A DNA stretch of 64,000 nucleotides. Source: Rhyacophila brunnea. Taxonomy: Eukaryota; Arthropoda; Insecta; Trichoptera; Rhyacophilidae. The stretch spans positions 1,612,001 through 1,676,000 of the forward strand of contig JAGYXB010000687.1 in the NCBI GenBank assembly GCA_022495005.1. Reading direction: 5' to 3'. The position numbers were made by a program, and so were the translations under genes. Positions within the stretch are counted from its first letter, which is position 1. Each line of letters opens with the position of its first letter. Positions 1 through 10,624 of this stretch are shown here, one piece after another. Below the pieces are notes generated by a model. That model was not told the DNA's origin. It worked only from the letters and a program-made list of their open reading frames with translations, and searched no databases.

Positions 1-60
1 CAAGATTTGTACCGGACAAATAAGAATACGAGCTAAGAAAAACGTTATAAAATATGTTAA
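1..60 (+). repeat. Dispersed repeat, copy 1 (GTACCGGACAAA family)
   Basis: The first ~60 bases resemble 8846-8905: both contain GTACCGGACAAA followed by GGATACGAGCTAA-like sequence and an AAAACGT-like stretch. The left copy is cut by the window edge. Class unknown. Confidence 0.5.
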
Positions 61-1236
61 TATAGGTAATATTATTTTTATATTCTTAATGTAAATAACC
101 AATTTACACAACAAATGCAAATAAAAAGAGTTCCTCTAACAATTTTGTGATTCTGAGTAATGGTGAGTCTGTAGACTCATGATTAGTAAGTGGCATCGGA
201 GTGGCTCAGATTAGCAAGTGAGTCTTATTCATCATCATCATGTTCTCTGACATCATTAACAGGGAAAGGTGGCTCTACCGCAAGAGTATCATAATAATTC
301 GAGAGCATAAAGTCAGACAACGTTATCTACAAAAAGTGTTTTTTTTTTTTTTTTTGAGATAATGTTATTTTACATTTACGGCTACATGATAGTCAAACAA
401 CGTTATGTCAATCTTTTCTAATTTCTTATTAAATCGTCGGTAAACTTTAACGCTAACTACATAAGTTACCCTTGTTTTCATATTTTTTAAAAACTATCCC
501 TATAAATTTTAACATCGTCATAAGCAAGATAAATGTACAATACACAATAAATTATAAAATATTAACATAAGGTTTTAAATAAACATTTCCCTTGTTGAGT
601 TACAAGAATCTAAAATAACGATTTTTGGCTCTCCTGTTAAGTTGCACTTTTGTAGATAGTGTTGTTTGACACTAAGCCCTCGAATTGTGGTACACGTTTG
701 GGATTAGGTTAGACTTGCACAAATCTTTAAGTTTTGCTGCTGACAGTTTAGGTGGATTATCGTATGCAGCAACTTAAATTGGCTCCATTGTCTACCGCCG
801 ACTTCTGTGCGTTCGTATGTCAATGACTTTAAACTTTTGTTCGGCATAATTAAATTTATAAAAATTTGTCAAATGTACTTCCTTTCTCACTTAGATCATT
901 TTGATATCCTTCCATAAAACTTTATCACCATCTGTATTTACATTAAAATTCGTCCCCGTAGCAGGTGACATCGTTAAAAAGGTGAAGAATGATGAGGTCG
1001 ACAGCTCATGGACAGTGTATGGGTTACCATTCTTTTTTGCCATTTAAATTACGTCCATTGGGTCGGAATATAAATTCGAGCAGCACTCTAAATTGAAAAT
1101 TTTACGAACCGGAGCGCTCGATAATTTTACGAAAATATTTACATGGTACTTGGTATTGATTTACATAGATAAATGTATAAATACATAGTTTTCTAATTTT
1201 ATGTGTATTTTATAAAAATAAATGTGTTAAGATTCT
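61..1236. other. AT-rich stretch, no gene recognised
   Basis: I see no open frame with a recognisable motif on either strand. A 17-T run lies near 340. An ATCATCATCATC run near 229 resembles the simple-repeat tail of RTE-type retrotransposons, but no body is attached. Confidence 0.5.
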
Positions 1237-1239
1237 TTG

Positions 1240-1724
1240 TTATATGACTTATCTACCTCAGGCGGTCAAATTATTTTTTCCAAAAGACGGAGCGATAATT
1301 TTTGGAATTTTATGAACTGGAACGGAGCCCCGGTGTGCTCCGGTCCATTTCGAGCCTTGAATTGGGCCAGATTTCAGATGCCTCTTTTTCTGTTACTCAA
1401 TAGTGGAATGCATAGAATCACCCTCGTTTTGTGTGTGACCCACAACCAAGTATTTGTGGGTAATAGTCGGTATGTCCAAGTTTCCTACAGCATATAGATA
1501 CATGCTGGCAATTGCTTTATTCTTATTCTGACCAGTGCAATTGTCAGAATAGAAGATTATGTCTTTTCCACTACATACTATTTTCTTTTATGTACATTCA
1601 AACGCAAGAATTGATTTCGTTGGCACCTCTATTAGCCAAAGCTTTATTCCAAAAATAGCATTCACCCTTTTTATTAATTATACTGAGTATTATAAAATTA
1701 AAACAATTTAATTTTCTTTTATAG
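1240..1724 (-). pseudogene. Relic gene, 3' segment beyond the mariner insertion
   Basis: On the minus strand the frame resumes right after the mariner target TA with YYKRKLNCFNF, then ECYFWN and NRGANEINSC. After stops and a +1 shift (about 1575-1600) come YSDNCTGQNKNKA, THKYLVVGHTQNEGDSMHST, a stop, and KKRHLKSGPI. The DNC-GQNKN and HTQNEGD blocks are the most conserved parts of this family and may carry its acidic active-site residues (inference). The end near 1240 is where similarity fades. The + strand frame 1237-1497 overlapping it (86 codons) is not a gene. Confidence 0.75.
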
Positions 1725-1726
1725 TA

Positions 1727-3013
1727 CGAGGGTGGGTCAATAAGTCCTTAGAAAAGCCGACAGGTGGCGCGACTAGTACTGTAAGCGGTTTGTTTTCATG
1801 CAGCGGCACTACCGATTCAGTATGCTGCGAAGTTTCAATCAGATTGGTCGGGTTGTTGTGTGTTTCTCGTACATTTAAAAAAAAAAATTGCTTGTGGAAA
1901 ATGGAAAAATTGAGTTTAGAGCTGTTATTAAACATTTTAATATAAAAGGGTTAACAGCAAAGGAAATAAAAAATGAGTTGGATTTAGTTCACGGCATATC
2001 TGCTCCTTCACTTGCAACTATTTATAACTGGTTAAATGAATTTAAACGTGGTCGTACATCAACAAAGGATGAACCACGCTCAGGACGTCCTGTAGAGGTG
2101 ACTACACCAGAAATGATCAATAAAATCCACGATATGGTGTTAAGTGACCGAAGATTAAAGTTGAGTGAGATAATTGAGGTTACAGGGATCTCAAAAGGTA
2201 GCGTCATTTCTATTTTACATGACAAATTGGGCATGAAAAATATTTCTGCAAGATGGGTGCCGCGTTTGCTCACAGTCGACAATAAACGCAATAGGGTGGT
2301 GGCCTCTAAAGCCCTGTTGTCGCTCATGCAACGCAATCCGGATGAATTTTTTCGTCGCTTTGTGACTGTAGATGAAACATGGATACACCACTATACTCCC
2401 GAGACGAAAGAACAGTCAAAGCAGTGGATTGCGAAGGCAAACCATGTCCAAAGAAGGCGAAAACCGTAAAATCAGCTGGTAAGGTTATGGCTACTGTATT
2501 TTGGGATGCACGTGAAATTATTTTCGTTGACTATTTGGAAAAAGGAAAAACAATAACAGGGGATTATTATGCATCTTTATTGGACCAGCTAAAAAACAAA
2601 ATTGAAGAAAAACGGCCTCATTTAAACAGGAAAAAAATCCTCTTTCATCAGGACAATGCCCGTGTTCACACATGTTTACGATCAATGGCTAAAATTGAAG
2701 AATTGAAGTTCGAATTGGTCGACCACCCACCGTATTCGCCAGATTTAGCCCCCAGTGACTTTTTCCTTTTCCCAAACTTAAAAAAATGGCTAAGTGGACA
2801 GCGTTTTTTTTCAAATGAAGAAGTCATCGATCGGACAAATGCTTATTTTGAGGACCTTCCGAAAACTTATTTTTCTGACGGTTTAAAAAATATTGAGAAA
2901 CGTCTAACCAAGTGTATTGAGCTCCAAGGAGATTATGTTGAGAAATAAAAAAAAAATACAAAAATAAAAACTGTTTTAATGCTTTTTTCTAAGGAATTAT
3001 TGACCCACCCTCG
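1727..3013 (+). mobile_element. Mariner transposon, 1287 bp, nearly complete
   Basis: The ends are 29-bp inverted repeats (CGAGGGTGGGTCAATAA...) matching at 28 of 29 positions, and the element is flanked by TA on both sides (1725-1726, 3014-3015). Length and TA duplication are as expected for mariner/Tc1. It sits inside the minus-strand relic gene, so it is younger than that gene. Confidence 0.95.
1888..2948 (+). pseudogene. Mariner transposase (DD34D), frameshifted
   Basis: This would be the cut-and-paste transposase of the surrounding element. Residues encoded at 1888-2435 give the N-terminal helix-turn-helix DNA-binding part (GLTAKEIKNELD, ATIYNWLNEFKRG, EPRSGRPVEV) and the first catalytic Asp (VDETWIHHY). 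The frame then shifts, and 2379-2948 supplies KKAKTVKSAGKVMATVFWDA, the second Asp (FHQDNARVH) and the third (YSPDLAPSDFFLF). Thirty-four residues separate the second and third Asp, the mariner spacing. The shift near 2435 equals one lost base. A second fault lies at the start: the ATG at 1901 is out of frame with IEFRAVIKHF by one base in an A run. All three catalytic Asp codons remain, but this copy cannot encode a full protein. Confidence 0.9.
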
Positions 3014-3015
3014 TA

Positions 3016-3830
3016 AAATGCAGTTACATCACCACAGGGAACTTGGAGTACGGCTTGTAGATCAAAGCATGCCACTACTGAATCCACCAGTGGCGAAGGG
3101 TGGAGGTAGGCTGTTAAGATTCGCTATAAATAGTGCACACTAAACTTTTTTAGTCATATTTATTTGTTTTTATTGAACTAAGACTACAATTTACAGATGG
3201 TGTTAGTTAGTTTTTAAAAATCAATTAAACCCAGCCTAAACGAAACCATAATAGTTTTAGTCTAATTTGGGCAATACGACAAAATTGTGCACACTTTTTC
3301 ATTCATAGTTATTTGTTTTCATTGGATTAAAAATACATATTACACATATTGTTGGTTAATTTTTTTAATTCATTGAGCCCTGCCTAAACCAAACTATAAT
3401 AAATAAAAAATATTATTCTATTTATAAAATAGTCAAAGTTATGTGTGATTTAATTGCATAATTTTAGATATTTTATAGATAGATATGTATTTTTTGACTA
3501 TTATCTATTATGGCTTGGTTTCTCAGGGTATAATTGAATTTTAAAAACTAACTAACACTATCTGTAAATTGTAGTCTTATTGCAATGAAAACAAATATGT
3601 ATGTCTGAAAAAGTTTAATGTGCACTGTTTATGGCGGATCTTAACAACCTACCTCCACCCTTCGCCACTGGAATCCACAGACTTGGCCGCAATGATGTCA
3701 CGGGATTTTTCATCACGAGCAATTTGCTTATTTTGTAAATGAGTTTGATACTCATTTTCCAACTCCTTTTGCTTATCAGTGTCAGCATTCTTAAGGCTAT
3801 ATTTCAGTTGAGGCGTGGTCTAAAAAGATC
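3016..3830 (-). pseudogene. Relic gene, third segment, split by an inserted MITE
   Basis: Minus-strand coding sequence runs 3830-3671 and resumes at 3087-3016; the 583 bases between are an inserted TIR element. Upstream there is a plausible acceptor (GAAATATAG at about 3806). The first part is a charged helix (TDKQKELENEYQTHLQNKQ, IARDEKSRDIIAAK). The second reads ACFDLQAVLQVPCGDVTAF. Removing the insert and one copy of its GAATCCAC duplication keeps the frame through KSVDSVVACFD. The segment ends at the mariner target TA. Confidence 0.72.
3088..3670. mobile_element. 583-bp palindromic hAT-like MITE (family A, copy 1)
   Basis: The element starts CAGTGGCGAAGGGTGGAGG and ends with the reverse complement. 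Inverted similarity continues inward, through the AAACTTTTT-AGTCATA and ACTACAATTTACAGAT blocks, so the two halves pair over much of their length. A perfect 8-bp duplication GAATCCAC flanks it (3080-3087, 3671-3678), and a CAG start with an 8-bp duplication is hAT-like. No transposase is encoded, so it must be moved in trans. It interrupts a codon of the minus-strand relic gene. Confidence 0.9.
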
Positions 3831-4146
3831 GTGGCTAGGCGATGCGGGGCTTGTGCGAATGACACGTGCCGAACTAAATATAATTTGTCATAAAAATCCA
3901 ACATGCATCCATTTAATGTTATGTTTATTGTTATATTACTAATAATAATAGTAGGTATATTCATTGACATGTTTTCTTTTTTAAGTACATATGTAAATTT
4001 TTTTAGTCATCTTTACACGATTTAAGAATATTTTCATCCGACGCCATGACAAAACCAATCGACGTGCGGACACCTCTATTGTCGGTCTCCGAATGGCGAC
4101 AAGTGAGAAATTTTGTCGCACCTACTGCTGAAAATTATTTGCCGTT

Positions 4147-4864
4147 TCACTGAAGTACGCTCTTAAACCCTGCACAGAGTGTGCACTGATCTTCCAAAAT
4201 CTTGTCACGAGTGTTTCTTGTGAAAATATCACCAATGTCTAATGTTTTCATAAACAATATCTTGCATACCTGTATCATGTTACCGTCCCATGTCAATTGG
4301 TATGACAAATTTAGTTTTCGGTTGGGCACACCTTTCTTTATGTGGCTATATTTTAAGACTTCAGAAGTATGGGTCACGATAAAATTACGTTGTCTAACAT
4401 GTTCTCCCATTTCCCAAAACTTGGTATTGATGACAACTTGACATTGATGTGATAATTTAGTTTTAAACTTTCGTTTACAATAAATTATCATTGCAAGTGC
4501 CTTTGACACACGTAGTTGCAATGATCTTACCTGAAATGGTTACATGCTGTTTACCAAAATTTATGTTCTTTTTTGCAATATTTCGCTTCCAGTTTTCAGC
4601 TCGACGATGTCGCTTGGGTGATAAAGTTGTATTTTGACTATTGGCATCGATAAGTATATCGTGACTTTCAATTACTGGTGGAATCCGTTTCTTGATCACT
4701 TCTTTCATAGAACATTCTTGCTGTAATAAATTTTCTTTTTTTTCAATAATTGCTATTATTATCAATCGGGTTAATCGAGCAACATACAATATAATCTTGG
4801 CATGGATATCTCCATCTAATAAATGCGTGCCTGTCACCATCAACAAAAAATCTATATATTTCAA
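4147..4864 (-). pseudogene. Relic gene, second segment (two overlapping frames, one frameshift)
   Basis: Two minus-strand frames, 4864-4475 and 4521-4147, together give a continuous family match: KRHRRAENWKRNIAKKNINF, then TCNDN, then CKRKFKTKLSHQCQ, FWEMGEHVRQRNFIVTH, LNLSYQLTWDGNMIQVCK, DIGDIFTRNTRDK and DQCTLCAGF. The frame changes by one base around 4490-4500, inside the basic/cysteine region, which marks an inactivating indel. The jump from TRNTRDK straight to DQCTLC looks like an internal deletion compared with my memory of the family. An ATTTCAG/GTAAG string near 4525 could alternatively be a splice junction. Confidence 0.7.
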
Positions 4865-4919
4865 TTAATTGAAAATGCAGTACCTACCTATTTATTTTGT
4901 AATGTTATATTCTATTTAC

Positions 4920-5022
4920 CTTTTGAGAAGTGAAGTCTTTTCTTCCATTTAATTCCATATTCTGGCATAGCTCTACCATGTATCGTCCTCTGACACCATT
5001 TTTCTCTGATAATAACGATGAT
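4920..5022 (-). pseudogene. Relic gene, 5'-most exon-like segment
   Basis: On the minus strand this stretch reads ...SEKNGVRGRYMVELCQNM... and ends exactly at a good donor (CAAAAG|GTAAAT, GT at 4919-4918). A ~55-90 nt AT-rich intron would follow, with acceptor candidates ATATAG (just below 4864) and GGTGACAG. The phases I can assign on the two sides do not agree, which fits a decayed copy. The 5' limit is uncertain: the frame stays open somewhat further and no clear start codon was chosen. Confidence 0.5.
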
Positions 5023-5393
5023 ATTGCAATATAAATGTAAATGGATTATATGGTTTCGTGTGCTAATCAACTGACAGTTCAGATATTGTTCGCGATTTTT
5101 TCCGTGTAACAGTTACTTCATAGACGACTGAGTGACTAGCAGTAGTGGTGTTTTTACACTACAATTATGTGAATCCTACGGAATTTTTTGCATTTAAAAC
5201 AGGAAAACACAATGTTAGCACTTATGGTTGTTTTGAACTGGATGGGCGAATTATTTTTTAAGAAATATTTGATTTATTTTTATAACTTTAAATGAGATAA
5301 TAGAGGAATGCTAGACTGGGATACACATTGAAACAAAGAAGTGAAAAACGTACTGTTCCTTGTCTCTGCGTGACTGAAGGATAGAGGGTAGGT

Positions 5394-5831
5394 CATGGCT
5401 CCCACAAGGGGGAGGCTGACTGGACTCTAGCCTGTGAGCCCGGCGTGGCGGGTCGATCAGTTAGGTGAGATAAACACACCACCAATTTTCACTAATAATA
5501 AAAAAGTTGCCTGCGGAACTATTTAGCTTTTAACTTAACATTTTAAAATACGTAGTGTGCGATGCAATTTAATGTGATATTAGTATTTCCTGTGACGAAG
5601 AGCCGAATATTACTAGGTTACTAGAAAAGGGGATCGCGATCAGTGCTTCATAATAATATTGATGCTGAGTACCAACAATTCAATAATTCAAGTGGATTTA
5701 TTTACGGTACAAAAGAATCGCTAAAAGCACACAGATTGCCCTTGATTTTACCATTTGGGGAACACTATTGTAGATCTTGCCTTTGACCTGAGCAATAGGT
5801 AGGGCTCCCACTTCAAGATATGGGGGTCATG
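5394..5831 (-). mobile_element. GC-core hAT-like MITE (family C, copy 1)
   Basis: It begins CATGGCTCCCACAAGGGGG and ends GGGGGTCATG, with a near-perfect 8-bp duplication (GGGTAGGT / GGATAGGT). It is in reverse orientation to the copies at 21835, 38911 and 55985. The family core reads here as GTTGCCTGCGGAACTATT, diverged from CGCCTGCGGCGCTATT. It shares a GATCGCGATCAGTGCTTCAT block with the copy at 58172. Confidence 0.85.
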
Positions 5832-5937
5832 GGATAGGTACTAGCCCTTGAACCTTGACCACCTCGTCTGAATTTAATCCGCCACCTTTTCACGCCAAAG
5901 CATGCCTGTGAAATATCAATAATAATTGTTGCTTCAA

Positions 5938-6012
5938 CCAATAGCTCTCATGGTGCAGTGCGTAAGGTGCTTGCCTTATATCCGGGAGCTCTGGGTTTGA
6001 CTCGGTGAGGAC
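5938..6012 (+). repeat. tRNA-like SINE head
   Basis: The stretch TGGTGCAGTGCGTAAGG followed by CTGGGTTTGACTCGG resembles pol III A and B boxes at tRNA spacing. There is no complete cloverleaf, so I read it as a SINE head rather than a tRNA gene. Confidence 0.45.
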
Positions 6013-6049
6013 ACAACATATCTATGTGATTTTCTCAAAGCCTTGGTGT

Positions 6050-6153
6050 GATTGCTCAAAATTACTAACAATCACCTTGTTTTAATTATTTATTTTTTTA
6101 ACCATGTCCTTGCTTTTTCGTACAAGGTGATTGTTAGTAATTTTGAGCAATTA
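6050..6153. repeat. 30-bp perfect inverted repeat
   Basis: Arms of about 30 bases (ATTGCTCAAAATTACTAACA... and its reverse complement) are separated by about 43 bases of T-rich sequence. They lie just downstream of the tRNA-like head. Confidence 0.85.
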
Positions 6154-6289
6154 TTATTGTAGACAAACCCTTTCACATAAACCTATACATAACACTATAT
6201 ATTTAGAATGTTAATGACTGGTGATCAATAATTATTTATAATAACAAACTTTATCATTCATAAGAATATAATTCCAAAATTATTTTTAA

Positions 6290-8085
6290 TTGCATGTTTC
6301 ATACTTTTGCCACTAGATGTCTCCAACACATTTTATTATTGTATAATATCTAATACCACATAATTATTAACATAAAAAAATAAAAAATCTTTTTAATATT
6401 TTCAGATACATATTTATTAATTAATACAGTTGAAATTATAAATTATCAAAAAAAAATCTCAAATTGCAAGCTTCGTATTTTTCCGCTAGGTTCTCTGTTG
6501 GCGTGCCTCTCCCCCGTAAGTATTGTTTTCTAAGCATCGCCTCAGAGATTTTTGACTAATTCATATTTTTAATATTTTTTATACTTATTTATTTTAAAAA
6601 ACATTGATTTTTATAAAAATATAAATCTGTATAACTTGAAATCCTTTTTATTTATATCAAATCGAGCTTGAATATTGGGACCAAATAAGATTTCATATAT
6701 ATAAAAAAGGATTTCAAATTGCACACATTTATATTTTCATAAAAATCGATGTTTTTTAAAATAAATATAAAAAATATTATAACTATGAATTAGTCAAAAG
6801 TCTCTTTTGGCAATGGTTAGAAAACTTAATAAACTAAATTTTATTAATAAATATGACTATAAAATATACTTATGTAATAATAAGATGGGGTCCGATTCAA
6901 TAAATTCACATTTTATTACATTGTTTACAATTATTCTAAGTTTATCTTTGACATAAAATAAAAAATATTTTTCGTTTTAAAGTTTTCAGATACATAGTTA
7001 TTAATTAACACAGTTGAAATTGTAAATTATCAAAAAAATGTCTCAAATTGCAAGCTTCGTATTTTTCCGCTAGGTGCCTCTAGAAGGTAAAGAAAGTGTT
7101 ACTTGTAGTGAAACAAAGTGGTCAATATGTAATGTTTATTATTGTTTTGTAAGTAGTTGCTTCCTCACCTACTTATATTTCTTACTATTCATCGTTAATA
7201 AGGGAGTAAATGTTTTTATTTTTTGTTGTAAATAGAGTTATCTGTGATGTAACATAATATAATTTCACAAAGTTCACATAATACAATCATGCTGTGTAAG
7301 AAATCGCTAGCTCTGTAAATACATACTTGTCAACAAAACAAAGTTTAAAGTTTACCTGACCACATATTTGCATGTTGTTTACAAATTACATTGTAATATT
7401 ATATAACATACAGGTAGGTAACTAAGAAAATCAAGCATTACACACAAACGAATAGATAGATCAGTGCTTTTCAACATTTTTACCAAAGCGGCAGACTTGA
7501 CCCCTTTTCAACTTCTCATGGCCACAAGCATCACGTTCCCTACAAATACTTGTGGTGAGACAGTTTTGACAGCTTTTTTTATATCAGGTCCTGACTTCTG
7601 AATTATATGATTTATTTTTAGAGTTCTGTATATCAAAAGTTGGCAGTAGCAAAATTTGTATTGAATATAAATTTAAAAAAAAATCATAAGTACTTACATA
7701 AATTTAACAATGAACAAATTAAGGCGAATTCATAATAAATAAAAACGATTTCAAGTTATACACATTTATATTATTGTAAAAATCGATGTTTTCTAAAATA
7801 AATACAAAAATGTTAAAACTATGAATTAGTCAAAAATCTCTTTATGACATTATAGAAAACATAATAAACTAAATTTTAATAATGAATATGACCATAAACT
7901 AATATGCAATATTAAGATGGAATTCTTTAAAAAATTAACATTTTATAACATTTTTTTAAAATTATAATTTTATATTTGACTTCAAATAAAAAATATTTTT
8001 CTTTTTAATGTTTTCAAATACAAACAAAAAAATGTCTCAGATTGCAAGATTCGTATTTTTCCGCTAGATGCCTCTGGTAGGTAGA
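6290..8085 (+). repeat. Cluster of three or more diverged repeat copies (family B)
   Basis: Three copies end in the same motif, TTGCAAGCTTCGTATTTTTC followed by CGCTAG, near 6493, 7080 and 8075. A weaker fourth trace is at 6290-6320. Each is preceded by a TTTCAGATACATA...TTAATTAA block and an ATAAATAAAATTTAGTTTATT-like block (opposite sense). Around 6540-6660 and 6690-6805 two inward-facing arms (GACTAATTCATA...AAAACATTGATTTTTAT) form a long imperfect hairpin. No coding capacity. A reversed copy lies at 29547-30165. Confidence 0.75.
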
Positions 8086-9300
8086 GACTTCGCCTTAAAT
8101 GATATTTCTTTTACAAAAACAAATTTAGACTTGAATCAATGGAGTGGACAAAAAAATAGATGATAATATGATTTTTTTATTAAAATAAATGCTTTAATCT
8201 GTGCTTTCTTTACAGATGTCTAACAATTCTCGCAGGAATAGTTGATAGAGATTTTTTTATTATTATTTAGGTCAACCAATAGGATCAATCACAAAATAAT
8301 ACAGATATTTTGTTATGAGTGAGTAAATGAATAAGATGTGATGGTACCAATAACAGGCGGACACAATGCATAATTAAATCAAAGGGTAAACACTATGAAT
8401 AATTACAAGATAAAAAGAACTTTTTATATACCTACCACGTTTTAAAATTTTCTGTTGAATCATATAAACTTGACAATTCTATGTATTAATAAATACTTTT
8501 TTTGTATTTGATAGAAATACTGGATATAATATATAGAATACTGAAATGTCATTTTGACATAGTAACGCACGTATATATTAATAATTTAGTTGCTAGGACC
8601 CCCTTAGCAACCAATAATAGTGTTTTACTTTTTACGAATTTTTTCCGAAACATAAAAAACAGAATTAACTGAAAATGAATTCAATTCTGCATAAAGATGG
8701 CCAAAAGTATTAAAAGAATGCATTGTCGACGTGTTCTGATATATTCTAAAAGTTTCAAATGTCTAGCTAGTCGGGAAGTTAGTTAGAAATCTTCGATCGT
8801 CCAATACAAATATTAGAGAAACAAGAAAATAATTGTACTGGACACATAAGAAAAAATCTGTACCGGACAAACAAGGATACGAGCTAATTAAAACGTGGTA
8901 AAAATGGAGGGAGCTATTAAAATAATTTTAAAGAGAATAAAAAATATAATAAATAGGTAAGCGATAATTTTGATGGCATTATCGAAGACTCTTCATTGCA
9001 CATGGAATCTATTGAAAATTTTCAAGCACAAGAAAATTCAGTGAATGTCTTGTGCATGTTCTGCACTGAACCATTTTCAAACGATTAGGAGATGTATTGA
9101 TACGGTGTGTAGTTTGTCAGAATTAGGCTCATGAGATTTGTTATGATACCGAATTGAATCATTTAATTTGGGAATATTGTTGACTGAAGTATAATTCCAC
9201 ACTACGTTCACTACGAAGGTATTATGTAATTTAATATATATTTTTTAAAATTTAATTCAATATAAAATAAAGTTTATATTATACACTATTCAGCGTTTTA
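8086..9300. other. AT-rich stretch, no gene; repeat trace at 8846-8905
   Basis: No open frame with recognisable motifs. The only structure I see is the second copy of the repeat found at the window start (CTGTACCGGACAAACAAGG). Confidence 0.45.
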
Positions 9301-9316
9301 CTACATATCATCATCA

Positions 9317-9793
9317 TCAGGGGCGCGACAACCCGGTGTGGGTACTGGCCTCCTCCAACAGCTCCCTCCACCTGTCCCTATCCAGTGTGGCCGCTTTCCA
9401 ATTTGGTACCCCCAGAATACGACAGTCACTGGCAGCTCCATCTAACCAGCGAATCTTTGGCCTCCCTCTTCTTCTACGTCCTATTGGATTGCTGGACATC
9501 ACTCTCTTTGCCGGTTCATTGCCATTCATACGGTGCACATGACCTAGCCATCGCAGTCTCCCAATCTTAATTGATTGAACTGCGCTGCAATCTTCGTACA
9601 GTCCGTAGAGCTCAGCATTATATCTTCTCCTCCAATTGGTGCCATCCCTGATCGGTCCATATATACGGCGGAGAATCTTTCTTTCAAAGATGTTCAAGGC
9701 TCGTTCATTTCGCAGAGTTAATGTCCAGGTTTCCGATGCGTAGGTGAGCACTGGCTTTACAAGTGTTTTGTAAAGAGTGCTTTTAGTTCGACA
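9317..9793 (-). pseudogene. RTE-type retrotransposon, 3' end of the reverse transcriptase ORF (copy 1)
   Basis: The minus-strand frame encodes the C-terminal part of an endonuclease/reverse-transcriptase polyprotein: KSTLYKTLVKPVLTYASETW, NIFERKILRRIYGPIRDG, GRLRWLGHVHRMNGNEPAKR, GRPKIRWLDG and DRDRWRELLEEA. The catalytic RT core is missing, so this is a 5'-truncated insertion, as expected for target-primed reverse transcription. An ATCATCATCATC tail at about 9308 marks the 3' end, as in RTE elements. Similarity to the second copy stops at about 9793. Confidence 0.88.
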
Positions 9794-9802
9794 TATACCC
9801 AA

Positions 9803-10410
9803 TTAAATTATCTATTACATAAATGTTTCTGGTTGATTAATGTACCTACTACAATTTTGGCTTCTAGAGTCAAAAATAAAAAGGGTATTCCACAATCCTT
9901 ACACTTACCCAACCTATAACAGAGAGGCTTTATAAGAAATAATTACAAGATAAAAAGAACTTTTTATATACTTACAACGTTTTCAAATTTTCTGTTGAAT
10001 CATATAAACTTGACTTGCTAGCTTAAACGATCAAAAATACTGAGTCATTGCAGTAAAATTTCATGAAGCAGACCTTTTGAAAAATGTCGTTTTACAGTGT
10101 AAATCAATCACGGCAGCTTCTATAATTTTAGGTATTAAGAACTCGCAAGTGTCAACACACCATCGTCAGCTATTGTCAGTCTATATTGAATGCCGTTGAC
10201 CACTGCAGTGCTACTTACAACATTATAAATAAAACACGGCAACGGACTTACAACGTCGACAGGTTTAATAATTTTGCTGTATTTTTTTGACTTGCTTGAG
10301 GCACTTAGACTATAGTTGAAGTTATTGGCGTTGGTATGTAGAACATTTTTCTATAAAAATGTCAGTATTTATGTTTTTGGTACTTAGCGCCTTAATTAAT
10401 ACACGTATTC
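9803..10410. other. No gene recognised
   Basis: AT-rich sequence between two retroelement fragments. I see no coding or structural motif that I can support. Confidence 0.4.
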
Positions 10411-10624
10411 ATTTGATGACATTTGTTTTATTATTTTTTCACCTGTGTTGGATTCACTCAATATATTTGCATTTTAGCAGCACATAACTTATAATTCATT
10501 TTCAAAACGTAAACGAGTGTGCTTTCTTAATACCGGAAATTCCTGTATTTTGGATTTTTAAAACCGATATTTCGGTATTGATAAATACTGGAATACCGGT
10601 TTTGAAATATCGGTATTGCAATCC
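10411..10624 (+). mobile_element. 3' part of a hAT-like element with CAATACCG ends
   Basis: This stretch matches the right ~215 bases of the complete copy at 27412-28013, including TGTTGGATTCACTCAATATA and the terminal CGGTATTGCAATCCCTAG. The left half is absent. The GGGATTGCAATACCG end is a common hAT-type terminus (from memory). Confidence 0.7.

Larger units (their letters stand above)
1240..5022 (-). pseudogene. Relic of a multicopy transposon-like insect gene, broken by two insertions
   Basis: Read on the minus strand, pieces at 5022-4920, 4864-4147, 3830-3671 plus 3087-3016, and 1724-1240 line up in order as one protein family. I recognise this family from abundant uncharacterised insect proteins, notably in aphids. 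Landmarks in order are RGRYMVELCQNM, KRHRRAENWKRN, FWEMGEHVRQRNFIVTH, LSYQLTWDGNMIQVCK, a DQCTLC motif, a helical KELENEYQTHLQNKQIARDEK stretch, ACFDLQAVLQVPCGDV, ECYFWN, YSDNCTGQNKNKA and GHTQNEGDSMHSTIE. The spread of acidic residues suggests a DDE-like nuclease fold, but that is inference. Frameshifts (near 4490 and near 1580), in-frame stops, an apparent internal deletion and the two inserted elements make it non-functional. Confidence 0.78.

Noticed and set aside
1237..1497. An 86-codon + strand frame
   Set aside because: It is the antisense of the conserved GHTQNEGD part of the minus-strand relic gene and has no motif of its own.
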